DNA of 64,000 bases from contig JAURUC010000001.1 of NCBI GenBank assembly GCA_030803735.1, forward strand, positions 2,311,501 through 2,375,500. The letters are read 5' to 3'. The notes beneath the pieces were generated by a model. The model did not search any database. It saw only the letters and a list, made by a program, of their open reading frames with translations, and was not told the DNA's origin. Of this stretch, positions 39,630 to 48,945 are shown in pieces. Source of the DNA: Actinopolyspora lacussalsi. Its GTDB lineage: Bacteria > Actinomycetota > Actinomycetes > Mycobacteriales > Pseudonocardiaceae. The stretch's first letter is position 1, and each line of letters opens with the position of its first letter. The position numbers and the translations under genes were made by a program.

Positions 39630-39809
39630 TCAGGTACTTCGCTCCGGCACGACCCGACCCGGGTAGGTTTCGCTCGGCTCAACATCACGATGCGTGCACA
39701 GACGCGCGGGGCCGATATTCGCGGCTCGCTTCGCGAACGTCGACATACCGGTGCTCATCAACGCGATCGCGTGCTGGTCCACCGCCGACAACCAGTCGTT
39801 CCTACGCAT
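39630..39809 (-). CDS. whiB7 leader upstream ORF
   Basis: 59 codons from ATG (MRRNDWLSAVDQHAIALMS onward) to TGA. It lies between the whiB7 promoter and the attenuator. Just after its stop, GTTACTC and GAGTGAC could form a small hairpin competing with the terminator. In mycobacteria and streptomycetes the whiB7 leader carries a short ORF whose poor translation favours antitermination; position and order here match. The peptide itself is probably only regulatory. The frame is open further upstream, but the promoter at 39874-39912 excludes an earlier start. Confidence 0.75.
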   Translation of the reverse strand: MRRNDWLSAVDQHAIALMSTGMSTFAKRAANIGPARLCTHRDVEPSETYPGRVVPERST

Positions 39810-39873
39810 CGCGCACACCGCCTTCTCGTGACCCCGGCCGGACGAGCATGTCCTCTCCGGCCTGCCAACAAGC

Positions 39874-39912
39874 AGATTATTCGGGGGGCCACACACGGCG
39901 CAAGTGATTTTT
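39874..39912 (-). promoter_or_regulatory. whiB7 promoter with WhiB7 AT-rich box
   Basis: On the minus strand AAAAAT, 3 nt, TTGCGC (-35), 18 nt, TAATCT (-10). An AT-rich box three bases upstream of -35 is the known WhiB7 target, giving positive autoregulation. The transcript would start near 39867, about 58 nt before the leader ORF. Confidence 0.85.
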
Positions 39913-40151
39913 CGCAGCGTTGTGTCCAGCGGTGGAAACCCCCGCGCCGAGTGGATTTCACCGGCCGGTCGGCGTCCTGACCGGACAACCGGGGACCACC
40001 GGCGCGGAGCACACCGCACCGAGCCCGCCCACGCGGGACCGAATGCGGCACGAGTTACCCACCCGGTTCCGGAATCACCGTGGGGAGGATCGGCGGGGCC
40101 GTGGGCGGACCTCCCGCGAAGTGAGGTGACAGGTCCTACCCACCGCTTCCG

Positions 40152-42272
40152 CTAACCGCCGCTGTGATCGCTCCCGTTGACGAGTCCGAGCACATCGGAC
40201 CCGAACCGCTCCAGTTTGGTCGCTCCCACTCCCGAGATCCTGCTCAGCGCCTCGGAATCGTCCGGTCGCTGTTCCGCTATGGCCAGCAGCGTGGCATCGC
40301 TGAACACCACGTAGGCGGGTACCCGCAGCTGCTGTGCCCGCTCGGTGCGCCAGCCGCGCAGTTTCGTGAGCAGTTCCTCGTCCGCGTCCGAGGGACAACC
40401 GGAGCAGCGCCCCAGCTTCACATCGGCGGTCGCGGTCAGCGGTGTCGAGCAGATCCGGCAGTGAACCTCGCGAACCCGCCGGGAACCGGCCGACTTCTCC
40501 CGCCGCTTCGACTTCGGGGCCGGGGCGGAGTTCTCGGCGGGGTCGAGCTCACGCAGGAACCGACTGCGTCGGCGTTTGCGGCCACCGCCCTGACCCCGGT
40601 AGGTCGACCAGGACAGCCGAACCCGCTGCCGGGCCCGTGTCACTCCCACGTAGAACAACCGCCGCTCCTCCTCGACGGCGTCCTCGTCCCCGTCGGCGTA
40701 CTGGATCGGCAGCGTTTTCTCCACGAGCCCGACGAGGAACACCGTGTCCCATTCCAGCCCTTTGGCGGCGTGCAGCGAGGCGAGCGTGACCCCTTCGACC
40801 GTGGGGGGATGCTGCGCGGACGCACGGGTGTCGAGCTCGGCCACGTAGTGCGTCAGGTCGGCCTGCTCCACCTGTCCCGCCAGCTCGTCGGCGAGTTCGG
40901 CCAGCGCGTTCAACGACTGCCACCGTTCCAGCGCGGCACCGCCGGAAGGAGCCCGTTCGGTCAGGCCGACCTCGGAAAGGACCTCACGCACCACCTTGGG
41001 AAGCTCACCGGGCCCGGTGTTCCCCCGGTTCGCCGCGCCGCGCAGCGCGGTGATCGCCTGCCGCACCTCGGTGCGCGCGAAGAACCGCTCGCCGCCGCGA
41101 ACCTGGTAGGGGATACCGGCCTCCGACAGGGTCTGCTCGTACAGTTCCGACTGCGCGTTCACGCGGTACAGCACGACCATCTCGGAGAACGGCACCCCGT
41201 TGCCCGCCAGCCGGGCGATCCGGCGGGACACCGCACGCGCCTCCTCGGCCTCGTCGTCGTGCGCGGCGAACTCCGGTTCGGGCCCGTCGGGTAGCTGCCC
41301 CACCAGGGTGAGTTCGGTTCCCGACGACCCGGTGTTCTCCCCCTCCGCTCCCCGATCCGGACTCGCGGCGCCGATGACCCGGTTGGCCAGGGTGACCACC
41401 TGCGGTGTGGAACGGTAGTCGCGTTCCAGCTTGACCACCTCGGCGTTCGGGTAGCGCAGCGGAAAGTCGACCAGCCAACGGGGCGAAGCACCGGCGAACG
41501 AATAGATCGTCTGATTGGCATCGCCCACCACGGTGAGGTCGTCACGCTGCCCGAGCCAGGCATCGAGCACTCGCTGCTGCAACGGGGTGACGTCCTGGTA
41601 CTCGTCCACCACGAAGCTGCGGTACTGCGCGCGGAACTGCTCGGCCACCTCGGTGTTCTCCTCCAGGATGGCCGCGATGTGCAGCAGCAGATCGTCGAAG
41701 TCCAGCACCTTCGCCGAGTTCTTGAGCTTCTCGTAGCCCTCGAAGACCTTCGTGAAGTGTTCCGGCGGAACCGGGCACTCGCGTCCTCGCTCAGCGGCGG
41801 CCGCCGGATAGTGCTCGGGGGTGAGCAGCGTCGCCTTGGCCCACTCGATCTCGGTGGCCAGATCGCGCACCGAGTCCTGGTCGGTGGCCAGCCGCAGCCT
41901 GCCCGCGGCCTGGGTGACCAACCGGAACTTCTGCTCGGTCAGCGGCCACAGCTCGTCGCCGATCACCCTCGGCCAGAAGTACCGCAGTTGTCGGAAAGCG
42001 GCCGCGTGGAAGGTCTGCGCCTGAACTCCGTGGGCACCGAGACCGCGCAACCTGGTACGCATCTCGCCCGCCGCGCGCGCGGTGAAGGTCACGGCCAACA
42101 CCTGCTGCGGGACGACCAGGCCGCGCCGCACCAGCCAGGCGATGCGGTAGGTGATCGTACGGGTCTTGCCCGTCCCCGCGCCCGCCAGCACGCAGACCGG
42201 ACCGCGCGGAGCCGTCACCGCGGCACGCTGTTGCGGATCGAGACCTTCCAGCAGGCCCGGTTGATCGGTCAT
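40152..42272 (-). CDS. uvrD2: DNA helicase UvrD2 with HRDC domain
   Basis: 706 residues from ATG (MTDQPGLLEGLDPQQ). Walker A AGAGTGKT at 30-37, motif II DEYQD at 223-227, GDANQTIYSFAGA, and motif VI VGVTRARQRVRLSW. After the motor comes a four-Cys cluster (CRICSTPL and RCSGCP, a tetracysteine module) and a C-terminal HRDC domain (YVVFSDATLLAIAEQRPDDSEALSRISGVG). This domain order is that of mycobacterial UvrD2, a 3'-5' helicase essential there. It follows whiB7 on the same strand, as in Rv3197A/Rv3198c. Confidence 0.95.
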   Translation of the reverse strand: MTDQPGLLEGLDPQQRAAVTAPRGPVCVLAGAGTGKTRTITYRIAWLVRRGLVVPQQVLAVTFTARAAGEMRTRLRGLGAHGVQAQTFHAAAFRQLRYFWPRVIGDELWPLTEQKFRLVTQAAGRLRLATDQDSVRDLATEIEWAKATLLTPEHYPAAAAERGRECPVPPEHFTKVFEGYEKLKNSAKVLDFDDLLLHIAAILEENTEVAEQFRAQYRSFVVDEYQDVTPLQQRVLDAWLGQRDDLTVVGDANQTIYSFAGASPRWLVDFPLRYPNAEVVKLERDYRSTPQVVTLANRVIGAASPDRGAEGENTGSSGTELTLVGQLPDGPEPEFAAHDDEAEEARAVSRRIARLAGNGVPFSEMVVLYRVNAQSELYEQTLSEAGIPYQVRGGERFFARTEVRQAITALRGAANRGNTGPGELPKVVREVLSEVGLTERAPSGGAALERWQSLNALAELADELAGQVEQADLTHYVAELDTRASAQHPPTVEGVTLASLHAAKGLEWDTVFLVGLVEKTLPIQYADGDEDAVEEERRLFYVGVTRARQRVRLSWSTYRGQGGGRKRRRSRFLRELDPAENSAPAPKSKRREKSAGSRRVREVHCRICSTPLTATADVKLGRCSGCPSDADEELLTKLRGWRTERAQQLRVPAYVVFSDATLLAIAEQRPDDSEALSRISGVGATKLERFGSDVLGLVNGSDHSGG

Positions 42273-42453
42273 GCCGGGAATCCTCGCAGAAACGCGACGA
42301 GTGGCGACCGACACACCCGCCGCGAACGCGGCACGCACCTCGCCACCGACACCTCCTCCGGGAGGACGCACACCGCCGAGCTCCCCGGGAAAGTCGTCCC
42401 GGAACCCACTTCACGGGTGCGGACTCTTCGCGGGCCCGTTCGCCACGCCGGAA

Positions 42454-43401
42454 CTACACCGGACCGGCGTCGGCCCAGCCGCGCAGCATGCGGTGCGCGA
42501 TCGATATGCCCGGGGGCAGCCACAGACCGTCGACCGGTTCCTCGTGCCCCAGAGCCGCGCGTACGTGCTCCCGCGAGACCCAGTGCGCCTCGGCGATCTC
42601 GCCGGGTGCCGGCCGTAACGGCTCGCGTGGGTCCGCGACGGCCGAGAAGCCCATCATCAGCGATCGCGGGAAGGGCCAGGGCTGGCTACCCAGGTACCTG
42701 ATGTCGGAGACCGGTACCCCGACCTCCTCGTGGACCTCGCGGCTCACGCACCCTTCCAGGGACTCGCCCATCTCCACGAATCCGGCCAGCACCGAGAACC
42801 GCTCGGCGGGCCAGACGACCTGGCGCGCGAGGAGCACGTGATCGGCACCGTCGTGCACCAGACAGATCATGGAGGGGTCGGTGCGCGGGTACTCCTCGTG
42901 TCCGCACCCGGTGCAGCGTCTGGCCCAACCGCTGCGGATGCGTTCGGTTCCGGCACCGCACAGCGCGCAGTAACGGGCACGATCGTGCCAGGCGAGCAGC
43001 CCCACCGCGGTGGTGAGCAGGGCTGCCTCCACGTCGCCCAACCACTCGCCCACCGCGCGCAGCCCCTGCCAGTCGGCTCCGGAATCGCGGGGGCGTACCC
43101 GGACACCCCAGTGGGCCACTCCGTCGTGCGTGCCCAGCAGTACGGCGTGGCCACCGTGGTCGGAGAACTCGTCCGGCCGGTGCCAGGCGAGTCGTCCGCT
43201 CGGCTCCAGTGGAGCGCGGCCGCGCTGGTCGACGGGCAGCACCCGCCCACCGGACCACAGGGTCGCCGCGTGTTCCGGATCGTCCCGTTGCTGGTCGGAC
43301 AGCGCCACGGATGAACGGGACAGCAGCGGTGTGCTGTCGAGCTGGAACGCCTCGGCCGCGGCACGTTCCGATGCCGAACCGAACTCCGAGCAGGTCGTCA
43401 C
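42454..43401 (-). CDS. nudC: NAD+ diphosphatase NudC
   Basis: 315 residues from ATG. Zinc ribbon with Cys145, Cys148, Cys163 and Cys166; Nudix box around residues 207-229 (GFVEMGESLEGCVSREVHEEVG); and SQPWPFP at 239-245, which specifies NAD(H) substrates. It cleaves NAD(H) to NMN(H) and AMP and can remove NAD caps from RNA. Its start overlaps the stop of the non-catalytic M16 gene by four bases, so it is translationally coupled to the peptidase pair. The counterpart Rv3199c also lies next to uvrD2. Confidence 0.95.
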   Translation of the reverse strand: MTTCSEFGSASERAAAEAFQLDSTPLLSRSSVALSDQQRDDPEHAATLWSGGRVLPVDQRGRAPLEPSGRLAWHRPDEFSDHGGHAVLLGTHDGVAHWGVRVRPRDSGADWQGLRAVGEWLGDVEAALLTTAVGLLAWHDRARYCALCGAGTERIRSGWARRCTGCGHEEYPRTDPSMICLVHDGADHVLLARQVVWPAERFSVLAGFVEMGESLEGCVSREVHEEVGVPVSDIRYLGSQPWPFPRSLMMGFSAVADPREPLRPAPGEIAEAHWVSREHVRAALGHEEPVDGLWLPPGISIAHRMLRGWADAGPV

Positions 43402-44765
43402 GGCAGCGTCACACCACCGAGGCCACGCAGCTGTTCCCCGAGTTGTTCGGCGTCTCCCACCACGACCCCGGTGAACGCGGTCGGCACGTACCAGCGCGCG
43501 GCCTCGGCCACCTGCTGGTGAGTGACCGCACGCAGCCGGTCGGGGTGTTCGGACAACCAGTCCTGCCCCAGTCCGAGAGCCGCGACGTTCATCAGCATCG
43601 AGGCGAGGCCGGACTGCGAGGAGGTCGAGGTCAGCAACCCGCCGATGGCGTACTGCCGCGCGGACTCGACCTCGGCCTCGCTCGGCCGGACCAGGGCGAG
43701 TTTGCCGAGCTCGTAACGGATCTCCAGCAGCGCCGCCGCGGTGACCTCGCTGGCGGTGTCGGCGTCCACCAGGATCGTGCCGTTGTCCGGAGTGAACTCG
43801 AACGTGGAGTGCGCGCCGTAGGTGTAGCCCTTGTCCTCGCGGATGTTCTCCACCAGACGTGAGGAGAAGTAGCCGCCGAAGACCAGGTTGGCGATCTGCA
43901 GCGCCGGATAGCGTTCGTCGGTTCGGGGGACCGCCTGGGCGGAGAACCGCAGCTGCGACTGCACCGCGCCCTCCCGGTGCACCAGGCGGACGTCGCCGCC
44001 GACCACCTCGGGCAGCGCCGGGAGTTCACGAGCCGCCCCGGCCGCCTGCCAGCCGGAAGTCATGCGGCGCACGGTCTCCACGGTCGCCTCGGGGTCGATG
44101 TCGCCGACCAGCACCAGCGTGGAGCCGCGCGGCAGGACCGCGTCCCGGTGCAACTGCCTCACCTGTTCGGGGGTCACCTCGGCCACATCGGCGGCCTGCG
44201 GCACCTCCCTGGCGAACGGGTGGTCACCGTAGCGGTGGTACTGCAACTCCTCGCGGGCGATGGTGCGGGGCTGGGAACGGGCGACCGTGATCCGCTCGAC
44301 CAGCCGGTCCCGCTCGCCCGAGACCTCGTGTTCCGGGTAGGAAGCCTCGGTCAGCGCGTCGGTGAGCACGTCGAGGAGGGTTTCCATCCCGCTGGCGAGC
44401 GCGTCCCCGGTGATGCTGAGCCGTTCGGGGTCGACCACGGCCTGCAACGTGCCGCCGACCGCGGCGAGGTCGGTGTCCATGCGCACCCGGTCCCGACGTT
44501 CGGTCCCGGTGAGCAGGGTCTCGGCGAGCACTTCGGCCCTGGCCGGGTGGGCGGCGTCCTCACCGGCGAAGGGAATCCGCAGCCGCAGCTCGACCATCGG
44601 CACCGCGCCGTGGCGCGCCGCGATAACCCGCAGCCCGTTCTCCAGCACGGTGTCCACTGTCTCGGGCTGCCTGCCCGCACGCGGCTCGGCCAGCGGCGGC
44701 AGCGGCCGCGGTCCCTGCTCGGTGTGTCCGATCCGCTCGGCACTGCGATGGGTCGCGCTGGTCAT
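43398..44765 (-). CDS. M16 peptidase-like subunit, zinc motif lost
   Basis: 455 residues. M16 fold is clear: ENGLRVIAARHGAVPMVELRLRIPFAG, the GYFSSRLVENIREDKGYTYGAHSTFEF block, and QSGLASMLMNVAALGLG. Where catalytic members have HxxEH, this one reads ARAEVLAETLL, so the zinc ligands are missing. It overlaps the active-type M16 gene upstream by four bases (ATGA) and nudC downstream likewise. Paired M16 subunits, one with the HxxEH and one with the substrate-binding R/Y block, form a working heterodimer; this pair fits. Confidence 0.92.
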   Translation of the reverse strand: MTSATHRSAERIGHTEQGPRPLPPLAEPRAGRQPETVDTVLENGLRVIAARHGAVPMVELRLRIPFAGEDAAHPARAEVLAETLLTGTERRDRVRMDTDLAAVGGTLQAVVDPERLSITGDALASGMETLLDVLTDALTEASYPEHEVSGERDRLVERITVARSQPRTIAREELQYHRYGDHPFAREVPQAADVAEVTPEQVRQLHRDAVLPRGSTLVLVGDIDPEATVETVRRMTSGWQAAGAARELPALPEVVGGDVRLVHREGAVQSQLRFSAQAVPRTDERYPALQIANLVFGGYFSSRLVENIREDKGYTYGAHSTFEFTPDNGTILVDADTASEVTAAALLEIRYELGKLALVRPSEAEVESARQYAIGGLLTSTSSQSGLASMLMNVAALGLGQDWLSEHPDRLRAVTHQQVAEAARWYVPTAFTGVVVGDAEQLGEQLRGLGGVTLP

Positions 44766-46084
44766 GCGGCACCTCCGTCGGCGTCGCCGGTGGGTTCGAT
44801 TTCCAGAACGGCGCGGGCTTCCGGCCGGAGCGCCTTGGCCGCGGAGGCCACTTCCTCGGCGGTGACCGCGCCGACCCTGGCGGGAAGTTCCCCGACGAGT
44901 TCGGCGCGCCCGTGCAGCAGTTCGGTGCTGCCGAGGTCCAGGGTGCGCGAAACCAGCCGGTCGTGATCACGGTGCAGTCCGGCGGACCACCGCGCGGTCA
45001 CTCTGGAGAGTTCCTCGGCCGTGGGACCTTCGGTCGCCAACCGCTCCAGCTCGGAGTCGACGGCGTCGACGACGCGGTCGGTGGCCACCTCCGGGCTGTG
45101 GATGGCCGTGATGGTGAAGGTGTCCGGATCGCGTGCGTCGAGGGGAGCTCCCATCAACCCCGCGCCCGCGTGCACGTCCACCACCAGCGAGTCGCGGTAG
45201 ACGAGCCGCTGCTGCAGCCGGGAGGCGTCACCGTCGCTGAGCACGGCGGCGAGCACGACGTTGGCGAGGTACTCGTCCAGCTCACCGACCGGATCGGGCA
45301 GGCGGTACCCCAGCGCCACCGCGGGCAGCGGGGCGTGCGGATCCTGGTGCCGATCCCGCGACTCGCCCGACGGAGCGGGTTCCGCGAAGGAGGGACGTTC
45401 CGGCACCGAACGGGCGGGCACGTCCCCGAAGTGCTTGTGAACCAGGTCGGTGGCGTGGTCGACGTCGATGTCGCCGGTGATGGTCAGTACCGCGTTCCCG
45501 GGGGCGTAGTAGGTGTCGAAGAACGCGGCGCAGTCGTCGACGGTGGCTCGTTCGAGATCGGTGAAGTCACCGTATCCGTTGTGGGCGTTGGCGAACGTGG
45601 AGTAGAGCACGGGCGGCAGCAGAATCCACGGGAACCCGCCGTAGGGACGGTTGAGGACGTTGAGCCGGATCTCCTCCTTGACCACGTCCACCTGGTTGCG
45701 GAGGTTCTCCTCGGTGAGCCGGGGAGCACGCATCCGGTCGGCTTCCAGGAACAGCGCGCGCTCCAGCGCGTTGGAGGGCAGTACCTGGAAGTAGTCCGTG
45801 TAGTCCTGATGCGTCGAACCGTTGAAGATTCCGCCGGACCCCTGCACGTGACGGAAGTGCGCGAGTTTCTCGAGACTCTCGCTGCCCTGGAACATCAGGT
45901 GTTCGAACAGGTGAGCGAAGCCGGTTCGGCCTTCCGGCTCGGAACGGAAGCCCACGTCGTAGTGCACGCTGACTCCGACCACCGGAGGCCCACCGGGTGC
46001 GGTGGAGCCCGGTTCGGCATCCGGTGCGAGCACCACGCGCAGCCCGTTGGGCAGGGTGACGCGATGCGGTTGCGGTTCGACCAT
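44762..46084 (-). CDS. M16 zinc peptidase, catalytic subunit
   Basis: 440 residues from ATG. The inverted zinc motif is in GRTGFAHLFEHLMFQGSESL (HxxEH), with the third ligand Glu expected in the RNQVDVVKEEIRLN helix about 75 residues later. The preceding ALPNGLRVVLAP-like start (VTLPNGLRVVLAPD) is typical. No signal peptide, so cytoplasmic. First gene of a three-gene operon with the non-catalytic partner and nudC. Substrates of such bacterial pairs are mostly peptides; none is known here. The Rv31xx gene order does not include this pair at this point. Confidence 0.93.
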   Translation of the reverse strand: MVEPQPHRVTLPNGLRVVLAPDAEPGSTAPGGPPVVGVSVHYDVGFRSEPEGRTGFAHLFEHLMFQGSESLEKLAHFRHVQGSGGIFNGSTHQDYTDYFQVLPSNALERALFLEADRMRAPRLTEENLRNQVDVVKEEIRLNVLNRPYGGFPWILLPPVLYSTFANAHNGYGDFTDLERATVDDCAAFFDTYYAPGNAVLTITGDIDVDHATDLVHKHFGDVPARSVPERPSFAEPAPSGESRDRHQDPHAPLPAVALGYRLPDPVGELDEYLANVVLAAVLSDGDASRLQQRLVYRDSLVVDVHAGAGLMGAPLDARDPDTFTITAIHSPEVATDRVVDAVDSELERLATEGPTAEELSRVTARWSAGLHRDHDRLVSRTLDLGSTELLHGRAELVGELPARVGAVTAEEVASAAKALRPEARAVLEIEPTGDADGGAA

Positions 46085-46332
46085 GCCCTCAGCCTACGTG
46101 CGCGGGAAGCCCTAGCGGTGAGCACCCTGCTGAACACTCGGCGTGTCCGAGATCGGACGAATCGTCCACCCGGTCGCGTGATCGATGGGCGGAATTCCCG
46201 TGGAGATTCCACCGAAGGCTGGACGCCAGGATACGGCGGCGGGAGCAACACCGCCGGGGCAGTGGCACCCCGTGAGCACGGTGAGCCACGTCGGAAAACG
46301 GAGGGTGAGACGGAGAACGGGATCGAGTGAGC

Positions 46333-46785
46333 CTAACCCGGCTCTCGAGGGCGGGCGGAACGCAGCAGCAGTACGTACCCGGCGCCGGAGAGGGCCGCGA
46401 GCACCAGCAGCACCCGACCGAGCCGCCCGCTCAGTCCGGCGCCGCCGGTCCCGTGTTCGGCGTCGACCGGACGCGCGAGCGCGTCGTCTCCCAGCGGTTC
46501 GGGCACCCGGACCCGTAATCGCGTCCCCTCGGAATGACCGCAGCCGTCGAACGGGACGCGGGTCGCGTCTCCGTCCGCCGTGAGCTCCACCAGGTCGTGC
46601 GCGCCGCGTTCCGCGCAGGAGGCGGACTGGACCACCGTCGCGGTGGTGCGGCGCGTCCGCACCGTGGTGTCATCGCCGAACGCGTCGGTCAGCGGCCACC
46701 AAGCGATCACCACCGCTCCGATCCCGACCGATAACAGCACCACCAGGATCAACAACACCGATGCGGAACCACGCCCTCGCGCCAC
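46333..46785 (-). CDS. Hypothetical membrane protein with two transmembrane segments
   Basis: 150 residues from GTG (VARGRGSASVLLILV). TM1 about residues 9-30, a central extracellular part with two Cys (SCAERGAHDLVEL, DGCGHSEGTRLRVRVPEP), and TM2 near 120-140 followed by a basic tail. No family recognised; similar two-TM proteins with a DUF3592-like middle exist. It is on the same strand as the M16 operon, 248 bp upstream of it. Confidence 0.7.
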   Translation of the reverse strand: MARGRGSASVLLILVVLLSVGIGAVVIAWWPLTDAFGDDTTVRTRRTTATVVQSASCAERGAHDLVELTADGDATRVPFDGCGHSEGTRLRVRVPEPLGDDALARPVDAEHGTGGAGLSGRLGRVLLVLAALSGAGYVLLLRSARPREPG

Positions 46786-47146
46786 GACGCGATCCTCGCA
46801 GAGGAACCGCGCTCCCCGACTCGCAACTCGGTCACGACGGCGCGCGGGGTGGGACGTGTTCCCCGGGACGGCCCCGTGCCATGTCGGAGGCCCAACGATC
46901 CCGGTCAGGGCAGTCCAGCAGTCCCGGCAAGGGGCGGCGGGCCGGATCACCAGTCGTCACCTACCGGAAAACCGCTCGGTCCGCGAGCCGACCGGTCACT
47001 GTTGATTCGGCGGCAGGACACCGAACGACACCGATCGGGAGTTAGGCTCGCCGGAAGCACAGCAGCGGACCGGAACACGAACGACGAAACAGTCCACAGA
47101 TCAGTCCACAGCGGACAGTGCCGGAGTAGGCCGACAACACGCTTCC
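46786..47146. other. Intergenic region between divergent genes
   Basis: 361 bp, presumably promoters for the membrane protein and the metallopeptidase. No clear promoter pair, palindrome or small gene seen. Confidence 0.4.
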
Positions 47147-48259
47147 ATGACTCCACCACAGCGCCCACAGCCGCCGCACGAGCCCGATGTCCCGGTGAAC
47201 GGCTCCGGAACCGACCCGAATCGCCCGGAGGCGTACCGCACTCCTCGGACGAGCGACGGAGTCGGCGCCGTAGCCGTCGTCGTGGCTGTCCTGAGTGGCG
47301 TGGTTCTGCTGTTCCTCTCGTCGGCGGGGCTGCTTCCGGATTTCGGTACGGAGGCGAGCGAGCGCGGCTACGAGCAGTACGGCGACGACGAGATCGGAAT
47401 CTCCCCGGTCGATCCCTCACCGCTTCCGACCACGGACCCGACGACGGACAGTCATCCGGCACCCGAACACGCGTTGGAGGAGGATCGCCGGCAGCGCGGT
47501 CCGGCGAGGACCGGACGCTCCGAACGCACTACCACCGGGATGCGCCCCCACCCGGTCACCTCGCTCGGTGAGCACCCGTTCAACATCCCGGGGAACGGGG
47601 CGGTCGACACCGAGTGCGACCTGCCCGCCTTCGACACGGACACGGCCGCACAGCGTGCTTTCCTCCGGTCGCTGACACCGTGCCTGATGGAAATGTGGAC
47701 CCCGGCACTGCGCGAGGCGAACCTTCCGGTGAAGACTCCGGACGTGGTCGTGACGAACGGAGACGTGCACAGCCCCTGCGGCGATCGGGGCTGGGAGCGG
47801 ACCGCCATGTACTGCGGCGGCGACCACACGATCTACTGGACAGCCAGGCACTACTCGCGCATCGAGGGACGTGAAACCGCCGGCCCTTACCTGGGGCAGT
47901 TCGCGCACGAGTTCGGCCACGCCATCCAGGGAACGACCGGGATAAGCGAGGGGTACGGCAGAGCGGTGCACGAGGCGGGCGGCGCCGAAACCTCCGAAGG
48001 ACTCGAACTCTCGCGCAGGAACGAGCTGCAGGCAACCTGCTACGGCGGGCAGGCACTGGCCGCGTTGCAGCACGGCGGAGTGAACAACGACCACGTCATG
48101 TCCGCGCTGCGTGACGCGAGCAACCGGGGCGACCAGGCAGGTGAGGCCCGCAGCCACGGCAGCACGGAACACAACAGGCTCTGGGCGCACCGGGGATTCC
48201 GCACGAACCGGATCACCGAGTGCAACACATGGCGGGCCGAGGAATCCGAAGTGTCCTGA
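47147..48259 (+). CDS. YpfJ-type neutral zinc metallopeptidase
   Basis: 370 residues from ATG. One N-terminal membrane segment (about residues 40-62), then a Pro/Thr/Asp-rich linker, then the peptidase domain. Catalytic motif LGQFAHEFGHAIQG gives HEFGH; MYCGGDHTIYW and RNELQATCYGGQALAAL are the family blocks before and after. The domain faces outside the cell. Three or more Cys may form disulfides. Substrate unknown. Divergent from the two-TM protein and convergent with the two small genes. Confidence 0.88.
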   Translation: MTPPQRPQPPHEPDVPVNGSGTDPNRPEAYRTPRTSDGVGAVAVVVAVLSGVVLLFLSSAGLLPDFGTEASERGYEQYGDDEIGISPVDPSPLPTTDPTTDSHPAPEHALEEDRRQRGPARTGRSERTTTGMRPHPVTSLGEHPFNIPGNGAVDTECDLPAFDTDTAAQRAFLRSLTPCLMEMWTPALREANLPVKTPDVVVTNGDVHSPCGDRGWERTAMYCGGDHTIYWTARHYSRIEGRETAGPYLGQFAHEFGHAIQGTTGISEGYGRAVHEAGGAETSEGLELSRRNELQATCYGGQALAALQHGGVNNDHVMSALRDASNRGDQAGEARSHGSTEHNRLWAHRGFRTNRITECNTWRAEESEVS

Positions 48260-48277
48260 GCCGACGACCGGCTTCGC

Positions 48278-48511
48278 TCATTCGAGGGCGGCATCGGCCT
48301 CTTCCTGCTCCTCGATCAGGATGTTCGTGCAGTCCCAGCATGTCGGCGCCTGGAACCAGTCGAGCTCACTGGGCTCGGCCATGGCGCACTGCACGCCGCA
48401 GACCGAGGTGTCCGAGGCTCTGCCCTGCCAACGTTTACCCCGGAAGGCGTGACGGACCAGGCGAGTGGAGCTACGACTGCTCACGGGCAACCAGTAGTGG
48501 TGTGTCTCCAT
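48278..48511 (-). CDS. Small Cys-pair protein, second gene of a pair
   Basis: 77 residues from ATG (METHHYWLPVSSR), 5 bp after the stop of the upstream gene. Contains SVCGVQCAMAEP and PTCWDCTNILIEE, that is, two Cys-x2/3-Cys pairs that could bind zinc. Acidic tail. I do not recognise the family. The tight spacing argues that the two small genes form an operon. A longer frame upstream would overlap the first gene by 55 bp. Confidence 0.65.
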   Translation of the reverse strand: METHHYWLPVSSRSSTRLVRHAFRGKRWQGRASDTSVCGVQCAMAEPSELDWFQAPTCWDCTNILIEEQEEADAALE

Positions 48512-48516
48512 CGGGA

Positions 48517-48771
48517 TCAGTGCTTCCAAGTGGGCCGAGCGGTGGGCAACTTCAGATAGGCGGTGAAACACTCCTCGCAGAACGGCCGGTTGTGGGCCAT
48601 CTGGTACTGCCGGGGATCGACGGCGGGCGGAGCATCGACCGAGGCGTGCCGGCCGAGGGGCTCCACCGGACCACCCCGACTCGGAGGTATGTCCATCGTG
48701 GCGTGCTGATTCGGGTCGCCCTCCGATTTCACCCAGTAGATGCTGGGACGTTCCGTCGAGTACTCGGTCAC
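48517..48771 (-). CDS. Small Cys-pair protein, first gene of a pair
   Basis: 84 residues from GTG with GGGAGGTGAAGC upstream, a strong RBS. Sequence VTEYSTERPSIYWVKSEGDP then HNRPFCEECFTAYLKLP with one Cys-x2-Cys pair. Hydrophilic; no signal peptide. Unknown family. Together with the following gene it may make a small zinc-binding complex; this is inferred from the shared Cys pairs and operon. Confidence 0.7.
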   Translation of the reverse strand: MTEYSTERPSIYWVKSEGDPNQHATMDIPPSRGGPVEPLGRHASVDAPPAVDPRQYQMAHNRPFCEECFTAYLKLPTARPTWKH

Positions 48772-48945
48772 CGCTTCACCTCCCGACACGTTCCGCCACG
48801 GCGTACGCGGAACGAACCTGGGGATGCCCCCCCTGTTCCACATATCACCATGAGTATCGGCAGATCGACGAACCGTGACTAGATCACGACAGTGGGCATC
48901 TTGTTAGCCGTCGGCTTGAATCGTCGCTCCACGACGGATGCCCGT

